Positions 14,673 through 23,400 of a DNA stretch of 25,909 bases are shown one piece after another; the stretch's first letter is position 1, and each line of letters begins with the position of its first letter. The notes beneath the pieces were generated by a model, which ran no database searches, was not told the origin of the DNA, and saw nothing but the letters and a program-made list of their open reading frames with translations. Source of the stretch: an uncultured Prevotella sp. (GTDB lineage: Bacteria > Bacteroidota > Bacteroidia > Bacteroidales > Bacteroidaceae); contig ONMG01000231.1 in NCBI GenBank assembly GCA_900318855.1, forward strand, positions 1 through 25,909. The letters are read 5' to 3'. A program made the position numbers and the translations under genes.

Positions 14673-15632
14673 ATGAAGAATCTATCCTATATATTTGTAT
14701 TAGGATTAACACTATCTACTGTCCTTGTGTCTTCGTGCGGCAAGCCGAAGCACAAGGGCGGTAGAACTGACACCTACTCATCTGGGGTAATTAGTTTTGC
14801 CTCAGATGAGAGCTTTAGTCCTATTGTGGAAGAGGAAAAGGAAGTTTTTGAATCTATTTATACACAGGCTAAAGTCAAACCTATTTATACTAATGAGTCC
14901 GATGGCATAAACATGTTGCTCAAGGGTAAAATCTGCCTAATGTTCACTGCTCGTAACTTTAAGGCGGCTGAGTTGAAAAACCTTCAGGAACGTCGTTTTA
15001 TGCCTCATGCTCTCCCCATTGCTTATGATGCTCTTGCTCTCATTGTGAATAAGCAAAATCCGGACACTTGTATTAGTGTTGATGATGTACGTAATATTCT
15101 ATTAGGCAAGGCAAAGCGTTGGAGTGATGTTTATCCGGGTTCGAAGCGTGGACAAATTATCCTTGTCTTCGACAATCGTAAGTCAAGTGCAGTCCATTTT
15201 GCAGAGGACAGTATCCTTGGTGGACATGCTATTGTGAGCCCGAATGTTGTGGCAACGAATAAGACGGCCGAAGTCATATCTTATGTTGAGCATACACCTA
15301 ATGCTATAGGCATCATAGGTAGTAATTGGCTCAATGATAAGGGAGATTCGACAAACCTTACTTTTAACAGGAATATTCGTGTGATGTCGGTAACCCGTAT
15401 GCATAAGGCAACACCTGCAAACAGCTGGAAACCGTATCAGTACTATATATATAATGGTAACTATCCCCTTGCACGTACGATTTATGCTTTGCTAAATGAC
15501 CCGATTAATGGGTTGCCATGGGGATTTGCCAATTTCATTGCCTCTCCTAAAGGGCAACTCATTATTCTTAAGTCTGGGTTGCTGCCGGTTAGGGGAGATA
15601 TTACCATCCGGAATGTTAACGTAAGTCAATAG
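14673..15632 (+). CDS. PstS-like substrate-binding lipoprotein in the tonB operon
   Basis: A 319-residue lipoprotein (lipobox LVSSC, Cys22) with the periplasmic binding-protein fold of the phosphate-binding PstS group. The ATG at 14673 is used; an earlier frame start lies inside tonB and lacks a signal peptide. Segments typical of the family are SFSPIVEEEKEVFESIY at the start of lobe one and the PIAYDALALIVNKQNP strand. The ISVDDVRNILLGKAKRWSDV segment, the EHTPNAIGIIGSNWL loop and PINGLPWGFANFIASPKGQ also fit. No PstCAB or PhoU genes lie nearby, so a role in ABC phosphate uptake is not supported by context. It sits 7 bases after tonB and before a TPR gene, hinting at a periplasmic or envelope sensing or scaffolding role linked to TonB transport. 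Confidence 0.82.
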   Translation: MKNLSYIFVLGLTLSTVLVSSCGKPKHKGGRTDTYSSGVISFASDESFSPIVEEEKEVFESIYTQAKVKPIYTNESDGINMLLKGKICLMFTARNFKAAELKNLQERRFMPHALPIAYDALALIVNKQNPDTCISVDDVRNILLGKAKRWSDVYPGSKRGQIILVFDNRKSSAVHFAEDSILGGHAIVSPNVVATNKTAEVISYVEHTPNAIGIIGSNWLNDKGDSTNLTFNRNIRVMSVTRMHKATPANSWKPYQYYIYNGNYPLARTIYALLNDPINGLPWGFANFIASPKGQLIILKSGLLPVRGDITIRNVNVSQ

Positions 15633-15698
15633 CATAACATTCTGTTGCGAAGCTCGTCTACTATAAAAACGAATAAGGTTAAATCAATCGATAGGAAT

Positions 15699-17117
15699 AT
15701 GAAAACTATTCAATATGTTATGATTGGAGCACTGATGGTAGGATTCAGTGTTTCCGCTGTGGCTCAGGAAGACCACAAAGCCGTAATCGATCAAGTATCG
15801 AAGATTATTAAGGCAAAGGGTGCTGACACACAGAAGCAAGTGAACGACATCTTTAAGTTGAATAAAAAGAATGTCGACGTTATCACAGCGATTGGGCGGG
15901 CTTATCTTGATGTAAAGGATACAGTGAATGCTCAGAAGTACGCTGACTTAGCCTTGAAGCGTGATAATCATTACGGCGAGGCTTATATTCTCTGTGGAGA
16001 CATTCAAGCAGCCAAAGATAATGGTGGTGAAGCTGCATCATGGTACAATCAGGCAACGATGATGGATCCTAAGAATCCAGAGGGCTATCGTCGGTATGCC
16101 CTGGCGTACAGTAAAGTCAGTCCGTCTTCAGCCGCTGCCAAATTAGAGGAACTACGTAAACAAGTCCCCGGTTATCCTGTTGACATCATCATGGCTGATA
16201 TCTATCAGAATGCAAACAAGATTGATAAGGCCGTTGAGTATTACAAGAAGGTTGATCCTAGCAAGATGACAGAGGCTCAGATTGTAAACTTCGCTTTGGA
16301 TTATTTTCTTCAGGGAGACTTTTCAAATAGCTTGCAAGTAGCAAGTGGTGCTTTGCAGAAGTATCCAAAGAGTCCTGCTCTCAACCGTATTGCTTTCTTT
16401 GACCTTACCAACCTTAAGCGTTTTGACGAGGCGCTTTCTTATGCTGATAAGCTCTTCAATCAGTCGGAGAACGCCAAGATAACCGAGAGTGACTACCTCT
16501 ATTACGGTTATGCTTATATGGGCAAGAATGACTATGACAATGCTATTGCCATGTTCAACAAGAGTTATGAACTCAACACCGACAATGAGCAGGACAAGAG
16601 TGATGCTCTGAAGAATATAGCAACTGCATACGAAAGCAAGGGAGATCTTGTCAATGCAACTGCTGCATACGATAAGTACCTTAAGAGCTTGAAAGAGATT
16701 ACTGCCTATGATTTAGGCAATCTTGCCTCGATGTATCAGAAGCATGCAGAATCCTTGAAAGGTACAGAAAAGGATGAGGCACTGAAGAAGGCGGATGAGA
16801 TTTGGGGACAGATAGCCGATAAATTCCCGAGTGTGGCAGATGTAGCTACCTATAATCGTGCTCACATTGCTTATAGTATGGACCCTGACACTAAGCTTGG
16901 TCTGGCAAAGCCTCATTATGAAAAGCTGGCTGAGTTGATTAATGCCAAGTCGCAGAAGTCCGACAGTGATAAGTCACGCCTTGTAGAGTGCTATCGTTAC
17001 TTAGGTTATTACTATCTGCTTAAGAATGATAAGAGCACGTCAGACGGTTATTGGCATAAGGTTCTCGAGCTTGATCCTGAGAATGCTACTGCCAAGCAGG
17101 CTCTTGGGATTAAGTAA
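15699..17117 (+). CDS. Secreted tetratricopeptide-repeat protein
   Basis: A 472-residue protein with a Sec signal peptide (MKTIQYVMIGALMVGFSVSAVAQ) and about ten TPR-like helical pairs across the rest. Examples are VNAQKYADLALKRDNHYGEAYILCGDI, ASWYNQATMMDPKNPEGYRRYALAY, YDNAIAMFNKSYELNTDNEQDKSDALKNIA and a last repeat ending at GYWHKVLELDPENATAKQALGI. The ATG at 15699 is chosen because it gives a clean signal peptide; the TTG at 15645 does not. The protein is probably periplasmic and binds partner proteins. It follows the PstS-like gene by 66 bases and is likely the last gene of the exb/tonB operon. The precise role is unknown. Confidence 0.85.
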   Translation: MKTIQYVMIGALMVGFSVSAVAQEDHKAVIDQVSKIIKAKGADTQKQVNDIFKLNKKNVDVITAIGRAYLDVKDTVNAQKYADLALKRDNHYGEAYILCGDIQAAKDNGGEAASWYNQATMMDPKNPEGYRRYALAYSKVSPSSAAAKLEELRKQVPGYPVDIIMADIYQNANKIDKAVEYYKKVDPSKMTEAQIVNFALDYFLQGDFSNSLQVASGALQKYPKSPALNRIAFFDLTNLKRFDEALSYADKLFNQSENAKITESDYLYYGYAYMGKNDYDNAIAMFNKSYELNTDNEQDKSDALKNIATAYESKGDLVNATAAYDKYLKSLKEITAYDLGNLASMYQKHAESLKGTEKDEALKKADEIWGQIADKFPSVADVATYNRAHIAYSMDPDTKLGLAKPHYEKLAELINAKSQKSDSDKSRLVECYRYLGYYYLLKNDKSTSDGYWHKVLELDPENATAKQALGIK

Positions 17118-17134
17118 TCATTATTGAATAATTC

Positions 17135-17165
17135 GGGTTGCTGTTCTATCGTTGAGCAGCAGCCC
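17135..17165 (+). terminator. Hairpin after the TPR gene, possible terminator of the tonB operon
   Basis: GGGTTGCTG (17135-17143) pairs with CAGCAGCCC (17157-17165) with one G:T pair and a 13-base loop, followed by TCCTATTTCT. The T-run is poor, so termination may be partial. It lies 18 bases past the TPR stop codon and 12 before the next gene, which argues that the acyloxyacyl hydrolase gene is at most weakly co-transcribed. Confidence 0.5.
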
Positions 17166-17176
17166 TCCTATTTCTG

Positions 17177-18436
17177 ATGCCTTTGAAAGTTAACCTTGTA
17201 CGCTTTTATTTCCTTTTGCTGCTCTTTGTGGTTTTGAGTAGTAGAGGTATTGGTGCTACTTGTCTGACTCTCGATTCAGTTATTAGATGCCCTTCTGATT
17301 CGGTCCCCTTTACGGCAGGATCCCTTTCCCCAGTTGCTATCTTGCGTGATGGGGGGCTTGGACACCGTTTTGAATTGGATGTAGTACCTGCTGCCATATT
17401 GCATACCAATCAGTATCTAAGAGGAGGCAATATCGAGGGAAGGACTATGAATCACGCCTTCTCATTCAGAGCCAAATATGCCTTCCAGTTATCAGAAACA
17501 TCACTCATTGCTCATATCTATCGGGATTCTTATCAAGGTGTGGGCATAGCCTTTCACGATTTTAATTGGCAGTTAGGACATCCGTGGTCTGTCTTTGTAT
17601 TTCAAGGAGCCCGTATAAAAAGGCTGAGTAGAGTTTTATCCCTTAATTATGAATGGAACCTTGGTCTTACGTTTGGCTGGCATCCTTTTGACAAGGTTAA
17701 TAATGCTGACAATCGAGTCATCGGCTCTCGCGTTACTGCCTATATTGATGCTGATTTCTATTTGCGCTGGCGTATTTCGAGAACTCTTGATTTTAATGCC
17801 GGTGTCTCTATGATTCATTTTTCTAATGGCAATACGACAATTCCCAATGCTGGGCTAAATGTTCTTGGTGCGCGCGCCAGTTTTGCCTATTATATTCATC
17901 GGCAAGATGCCGACCGGTTCCCGATTTCAGCATTGCCAAAGTTTCAACGAAAGTGGGGAGTTGACCTCCTTGCCTATGGTGCTTACCGTAGTTTAGGCTA
18001 TAATAATAATGGGGTGCCAGAAGCCTTGCCCGGTAAATTCGGAGTTGCAGGTTTCTGTGTCAATCCTCTTTATCATGCTAATTATTGGCTCAGTTTTGGT
18101 CCATCTGTCGATGGTGTCTATGATCGTAGTGCGAATGTGGAGTATGCGCCTGCAAGAGATGGGGACGAAGAACCTGGCGTTGTGCAGCCGGTTTCTGCCT
18201 GGCGCCAAATGGCATTGGGCCTTTCGGCGAGAGCCGAGTTTCGCATGCCGTTCTTTTGCATTAATGTTGGTGTGGGGCGTAACCTTTTAGTTGAGAGTGG
18301 CGATCTGAAGGCCTGGTATCAGCTATTGGCCTTGAAGCTTGATTTGACGCGTCATCTCTTCCTTCATATCGGCTATTCTCTGCATGATTTCCGTTATCCC
18401 AACCATCTGATGCTTGGTGCTGGTTGGCATTTTTAG
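17177..18436 (+). CDS. PagL-like acyloxyacyl hydrolase (lipid A deacylase family)
   Basis: Outer-membrane beta-barrel protein related to lipid A 3-O-deacylase, expected to remove an acyl chain from lipid A. The 419-residue product has a signal peptide (MPLKVNLVRFYFLLLLFVVLSS) and many alternating beta strands. It carries the diagnostic IHFSNGNTTIPNAGLN motif, giving His214 and Ser216 as the catalytic pair. The end HDFRYPNHLMLGAGWHF is a typical barrel closure with terminal Phe. It is more than twice the length of Pseudomonas PagL, but Bacteroidetes relatives are long. The glutamate expected twelve residues after the serine in PagL is Asn here, so the third catalytic residue may differ. It follows the TPR gene by 59 bases, with a hairpin in between. 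Confidence 0.75.
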   Translation: MPLKVNLVRFYFLLLLFVVLSSRGIGATCLTLDSVIRCPSDSVPFTAGSLSPVAILRDGGLGHRFELDVVPAAILHTNQYLRGGNIEGRTMNHAFSFRAKYAFQLSETSLIAHIYRDSYQGVGIAFHDFNWQLGHPWSVFVFQGARIKRLSRVLSLNYEWNLGLTFGWHPFDKVNNADNRVIGSRVTAYIDADFYLRWRISRTLDFNAGVSMIHFSNGNTTIPNAGLNVLGARASFAYYIHRQDADRFPISALPKFQRKWGVDLLAYGAYRSLGYNNNGVPEALPGKFGVAGFCVNPLYHANYWLSFGPSVDGVYDRSANVEYAPARDGDEEPGVVQPVSAWRQMALGLSARAEFRMPFFCINVGVGRNLLVESGDLKAWYQLLALKLDLTRHLFLHIGYSLHDFRYPNHLMLGAGWHF

Positions 18437-18454
18437 GATTAGTCGACCTTCTAT

Positions 18455-18520
18455 CCTTGTTGCCTTATTTCTTCATCCTTGTCGTTGTTGTCCTTCCTTC
18501 ATGGCCACAAGGTTTTCTTT
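18455..18520 (+). terminator. Weak terminator candidate after the acyloxyacyl hydrolase gene
   Basis: CCTTGTTGCC (18455-18464) can pair with GGCCACAAGG (18503-18512) with one mismatch, and TTTTCTTT follows directly. A shorter alternative uses CCTTGT at 18477-18482. The loop is long (38 bases, or 24 in the alternative), which makes this a weak candidate, but the T-rich tail and its place after the stop at 18436 fit. Confidence 0.3.
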
Positions 18521-18633
18521 GCCCACCATACTTTTACAGCTCTATGGGTTTTGATTCTTAGAGACCCAATGTTAAATTCCTTGCCGTTAACACCTTTTAG
18601 CTTAATATTCTTTATCCTTCACCTATCTTAATG

Positions 18634-18641
18634 TATCTTTG
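18634..18641 (+). promoter_or_regulatory. -7 element of the PUL operon
   Basis: TATCTTTG matches TAnnTTTG exactly and is followed by GTGCG. No clear TTTG stands at -33 (TTTA at 18611-18614 is the nearest). A weak -33 would fit a promoter needing an activator, as is usual for susCD operons. The regulator gene is not in the window. Confidence 0.5.
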
Positions 18642-18726
18642 TGCGTGTTAAACCAACACGTAGGACCTAATAGCAGAGATGGCTCAGCCTTTCGCGTTTC
18701 GTTTTACCTGTAACCAAATAAGAGCT

Positions 18727-18810
18727 ATGACTTTAAACATGTATTCCCTATGGAGGGCCGGTAAATTCTATCCGCCTCCCTACTTGGCTAACCTCTTGCC
18801 CATTCGGTAA
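18727..18810 (+). CDS. Possible 27-residue leader peptide with a triple proline
   Basis: An ATG at 18727 opens a frame of 27 codons ending in TAA at 18808-18810, inside the long leader of the PUL operon. The peptide contains KFYPPPYLA. Three consecutive prolines slow ribosomes that lack EF-P help, so a stalling leader peptide acting on the downstream hairpin is conceivable. There is no Shine-Dalgarno, and open frames of this size occur by chance. Confidence 0.2.
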   Translation: MTLNMYSLWRAGKFYPPPYLANLLPIR

Positions 18811-18885
18811 GAAGGTTATCTTAATGTCATTAAAATTCCGACATCATCAACTAAAAACATATTGCATTCATCAAATTACCCTTTA

Positions 18886-18901
18886 GCCGAACTCGTTCGG
18901 T
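18886..18901 (+). other. Stem-loop 23 bases before the first PUL gene
   Basis: CCGAA (18887-18891) pairs with TTCGG (18896-18900) around a CTCG tetraloop, with a possible extra G:T pair outside. The ATG of the first PUL gene follows at 18925. The position suits a structure that affects translation initiation, but the stem is short. Confidence 0.35.
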
Positions 18902-18924
18902 ATTAATAGTAAACTTAATCAGAC

Positions 18925-20436
18925 ATGAAAGAAGTACGACAACTATGGAATTCCACATGGAGTGTTCTTTGTGCAGGAATGTTGCTTCTGCTTGTAGTAG
19001 GATGTGACAGTTCTTCCAGTATCGAGGACTTCATTGGCGTGAAGAAGACCGTTGCCTACGACCCTTCGAAGCCGGTGACTATCAGCGACTTCACGCCTCA
19101 TGAAGGTGCGCAGGGACAGAAGTTGATACTTTTTGGTGACAACTTCGGCAACGACACCTCTCTTGTAAGAGTGAGCATCGGCGGCAAGCCCGCCCCCTTG
19201 ATTAGTGTTGAGAACAAGGAGCTCTACTGCTTCGTTCCCGACAAGGCCTTCTCGGGTGAGATAGAGGTCACTGTTGGTGACAGTGCCCGTGGAACTCAGA
19301 CCGCCAAGGCAGAAAATGTGTTCAACTATCAGCGGAAGATGGTAGTAGGTACACTTTGCGGCTATAGGAACGAGCGTGACGACCAAGGTTGGCACGATGG
19401 TCCCTTCGAGACCTGCTCCGGTTTCCGCGGAGATGGCTGCCTGAACTTTGACCCGCTCAATCATAATCATCTCTATTGTGTTTATGATGGTGGCGTCGGC
19501 ATTCAGCTCATTGACTTAAAGAAGCGCAACGTGAGTACCGTCATCAGCACTACCGCTTTTGGTACCAACCGTCTCCGCTCCATTGATTTCACCCTCGATG
19601 GGCAGTATATGGTGATTTCCACCGACCGCGACAATATGGGCAACCGTTCGCCGTCGGTGTGGATAATGAAGCGCAATCCTCAGGGAGTGTTCGACAACAG
19701 TTGTGACCTCCAGCTTCTCGCAGCCTATAAGCAGTGCAATGGAGCCAGCATTCATCCTGTTAATGGCGAGCTCTATTTCAATTCCTTTGAGCGTGGCCAG
19801 GTGTTCCGTCTGGATATGGATGCCTATTTCAATACCCTCAATCATGGTGGCGTGTGGAAACCCGCCTACGACGACCATAAAGGCATTGACGACGCTATCC
19901 AGGAGCTCTTCACCATTCAGGACACTTACTGGGAATTCAAGATTTTCATCCATCCGTCTGGCAAGTATGCTTACATCGTAGTTGTCAACCAGCACTACAT
20001 CCTTCGTACCGACTACAATGAGCAGACCAAGCGCTTCGCTCCTGCTTATGTCGTTGCAGGTCTCGATCGTAGCAGAGGCTGGAATGATGGCGTAGGTACC
20101 ACGGCACGCATGCACAAGCCCTATCAGGGATGCTTTGTGAAGAATCCCGACTATGTGAAGGAAAACCGTTCCGATCAGTACGATTTCTACTTCTGTGATA
20201 TGGAGAATCATGCCATCCGCAAGCTCACCCCTGATGGTCTGCTCACTACCTATGCAGGCCGTGGTGAAGAGGGGCATGCCCAGGACGGCAGCGACTCCGG
20301 AAAAGAGGATGGTGAGCTGCGCAAGAAGGCCCGCTTCCAGTATCCCGGTGGAATCGCTTACGATGAGCAGACCAACACCTTCTATATCCTCGACGGTGGC
20401 AACCGCGAGATTCGTACCATCTCGATGGAAAAATAA
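18925..20436 (+). CDS. IPT/TIG-domain lipoprotein with NHL-type beta-propeller, PUL-associated
   Basis: Probable surface glycan-binding lipoprotein of a polysaccharide utilization locus. The 503-residue product has a lipoprotein signal peptide (LLLVVGC, Cys27) and an IPT/TIG immunoglobulin-like domain at about 48-128 (KPVTISDFTPHEGAQGQKLILFGDNFG to IEVTVGD). A C-terminal six-bladed propeller-like region has NHL features (VAGLDRSRGWNDGVGTTARMHKPYQG, FCDMENHAIRKLTPDGLLTTYAGRGEEG, FQYPGGIAYDEQTNTFYILDGGNREIRTI). No catalytic residues of a known enzyme were seen. It lies 21 bases before susC, the same short spacing found through the operon. Such proteins more often follow SusD, so its place as first gene is a little unusual. 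Confidence 0.85.
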   Translation: MKEVRQLWNSTWSVLCAGMLLLLVVGCDSSSSIEDFIGVKKTVAYDPSKPVTISDFTPHEGAQGQKLILFGDNFGNDTSLVRVSIGGKPAPLISVENKELYCFVPDKAFSGEIEVTVGDSARGTQTAKAENVFNYQRKMVVGTLCGYRNERDDQGWHDGPFETCSGFRGDGCLNFDPLNHNHLYCVYDGGVGIQLIDLKKRNVSTVISTTAFGTNRLRSIDFTLDGQYMVISTDRDNMGNRSPSVWIMKRNPQGVFDNSCDLQLLAAYKQCNGASIHPVNGELYFNSFERGQVFRLDMDAYFNTLNHGGVWKPAYDDHKGIDDAIQELFTIQDTYWEFKIFIHPSGKYAYIVVVNQHYILRTDYNEQTKRFAPAYVVAGLDRSRGWNDGVGTTARMHKPYQGCFVKNPDYVKENRSDQYDFYFCDMENHAIRKLTPDGLLTTYAGRGEEGHAQDGSDSGKEDGELRKKARFQYPGGIAYDEQTNTFYILDGGNREIRTISMEK

Positions 20437-20457
20437 CCTATAACTATCGACTTAATT

Positions 20458-23400
20458 ATGAAGAAATATCTATTGATGATAGTGCTCCTTGTGAGCTCTG
20501 CACTCAACCTGTTGGCCCAGCAGGAGGAAGTCACCGGTAAGGTGCTCGACGCCCAAGGTGAACCCCTCATTGGCGTCAATGTCACCATCAAGGATGCCTC
20601 CAGCCTGGGAAGCATCACCAATGTGGACGGTGTATATAAGATAAAGGTGAAACCTTATCAGACGCTTGTCTTCTCCTACATCGGTTATCAAAATGTAGAA
20701 GTGCTCTTCAAGGGCAACAATAAGACCATTAACGTCCAGATGAAGGAAGAGAAAGTCAATGCTATCGACGAAGTGGTGGTCACCGGTCTCGGCACCCAGA
20801 AGAAGCTCACCGTGAGTGGTGCCGTTACCAATGTCAATATGGAAGACCTCAAGCACCAGTCCACCTCCAGTATAAGTAATACTTTAGCGGGCAACGTGCC
20901 GGGTATTATTGCCATGCAGACCTCCGGTCAGCCCGGTAAGAGCACCTCAGAGTTCTGGGTTCGCGGTATCTCCACCTTCGGAGCCAGCAACTCGGCCTAC
21001 ATTCTTGTTGATGGTTTTGAGCGTAGCAATATCGATGACTTGAATATCGAGGATATTGAGTCGTTCACAGTGCTTAAGGATGCATCCGAGACCGCAATCT
21101 ATGGTTCCAAGGGTGCCAATGGCGTCATCCTCATCACCACTAAACATGGTAAGGAGGGCAAGGTGCATGTCTTCGGCAAGGTTGAAGGCTCCATCAACGG
21201 TCGCACCCGGACACCTGAATTTGTCGATGGGGTCACCTATGCCAACTTGATGAACGAGGCCTACCAGACGCGCAACATCGGTACGGCCTATACTCCGCAG
21301 GAAATAGAACTTATCAGGAGCGGCCTCGACCCCGATATCTATCCCAATGTCGACTGGAAGAAGGTGATGCTCAAGAATACGGCCGCCAGTTTCCGTGCCA
21401 ATCTCAATCTCAGTGGCGGTGGTAGCACTGCACGTTACTATGCCTCTATTGCCTATACCGAAGACGACGGTATGTACAAGACCGACAAGACACTGCGTGA
21501 CCAGTACAACACCAATGCCAACTACCATCGCTGGAACTACCGTCTGAACGTGGACATCAACCTCACCCCCTCCACCTTGCTCCAGCTGGGTGTCACGGGC
21601 GAGCTCACAAAGCGCAACAGCCCCGGTGAGGGCGACCAGCAAGCCTGGGACAGCTTCTTCGGCTACAACCCGCTCTACATTCCTCTGCTCTATTCCAACG
21701 GTCGCGTGCCAGCCCGTATGGGAGCCAACGACCATCAGTGGCTCAATCCTTGGGTGGAGGCCACTCAGAGCGGATACAATGAGGACTGGAATAACAACAT
21801 CCAGACCAATGCCACACTCGAGCAGAATCTTGACTTCATCACCAAAGGCCTGCATCTCACTGCACGCTTTGGCTACGACACTTATAATGGCAACTCCATC
21901 CAGAAGCGCTGTGCTCCTGAAATGTGGTATGCCAATGGACGTGATGCCGCCACCGGTCTCATCAACTGGGTGAAGATTTCCGACAAGGTGGAGATGCACC
22001 AGTCTTCGTCCAACTGGGGTTCGCGCCGCGAGTTCTTCGAGGCCCGTCTCAATTGGGACCGTCAGTTCTTCAAGGTCCATAATGTCGGTGCCACCGTGCG
22101 CTACACGCAGGACTCCAATATCAGCACTCAGAATCTGGGTTCCGACATCAAGAACTCTATTCCTAAGCGCAATCAGAACCTGGCCGGACAGGTGAGCTAC
22201 AACTATGCACTGCGCTACTTCTTCAACTGGAACTTCGGTTACAATGGCTCCGAGAATTTTGCCAGACACCATCAGTACGGATTCTTCCCTGCCTGGTCAG
22301 TGGCCTGGAACATCGGTGAGGAGCCGTGGGTGAAGAAACATTTTGAGTGGTTGGATATGTTCAAGGTGCGCTATTCCGACGGTAAGGTCGGTAACGATAA
22401 CTTAGGCAACACCCGTTTCCCCTTCCTCTATACCATCGGTAGCATGGGTAATGGTTATAACTGGGGTTCCAATGCCTATCCCAACAGCTATGGCTCGTTA
22501 GCCTACACATCCATATCATCGGCCAATGTCACATGGGAAATAGCCAAGAAGCGCGATGCCGGTATCGACCTCTCGCTCTTCCACAATAAGTTCAGCCTCA
22601 CCATGGACTACTTCCATGAGAAGCGTACAGGCATCTATATGGTGCGTAACTATCTCCCCCAGATTGTCGGTCTTCAGGGTCTGAAACCCAGTGCCAACGT
22701 GGGTGCAACCAAGAATGAGGGTTTCGATGGCCATTTTGCTTATCACGACAAGATCGGTCAGGTGGATCTCACTGTGCGTGGAAATATCACCTACGCCAAG
22801 AACACCATTCTGGAGAAGGATGAAGAGAACCACACCTATCCTTATCAATACGAGCGTGGACGCCGCGTGGGCCAGAAGATGGGACTCATCGCCTTGGGTC
22901 TCTTCAAGGATTACGACGACATCCGCAACTCCCCGAAGCAGCAGTTCGGCACTGTGCAGCCCGGCGACATCAAGTATAAGGATGTCAACGGCGATGGTGT
23001 CGTCGACGGCAATGATGTTGTGAAGCTGGGTGCCACGTCTATTCCATGCCTTATCTACGGTGTTGGTTTCTCAGCCAGGTGGAAAGGCTTCGATGTGAAC
23101 ATGCTCTTCCAGGGCGACGGCAAGGTGTCGCTCGGCATGTGGGGCAAGAGCGTGCTGGCTTTCAGCGAGGGCAAGTGGGGTAACATCTTCAAGGGTATCA
23201 CCGACGACCGTTGGATTTCGCACGAGATATCGGGAACCTACGCTACCGAGAACCCCAATGCATCCTATCCGCGCCTGAGCTATGGAGGCAATTCCAACAA
23301 CCAGCAAGGCTCCACCTATTGGACGCGCGACGGCAAGTATCTGCGCTTGAAGAATCTCGATATCGGTTACACGCTGCCCAAGATGTGGGTCACCGCCATG

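Larger units (their letters stand above)
18437..18924 (+). other. Leader and promoter region of the polysaccharide utilization operon
   Basis: About 490 bases with no ordinary gene. In order it holds a weak terminator-like hairpin (18455-18512), a good -7 element (18634-18641), an inverted repeat right after it (CGTGTT/AACACG at 18645-18661), a 27-codon open frame (18727-18810), a GGAGG/CCTCC inverted repeat (18752-18779) and a stem-loop just before the first gene (18886-18901). If transcription starts near 18648, the operon has an untranslated leader of roughly 275 bases. Confidence 0.6.

Noticed and set aside
14673..15632. Part of a phosphate ABC transporter operon
   Set aside because: The PstS-like fold is visible, but no permease, ATPase or PhoU gene lies on either side; the neighbours are tonB and a TPR gene.
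20947..22272. A 441-codon open frame on the minus strand
   Set aside because: It lies wholly inside susC, is a Val/Gly/Ile-rich shadow of the codon pattern, has no signal peptide or motif, and susC is unambiguous.
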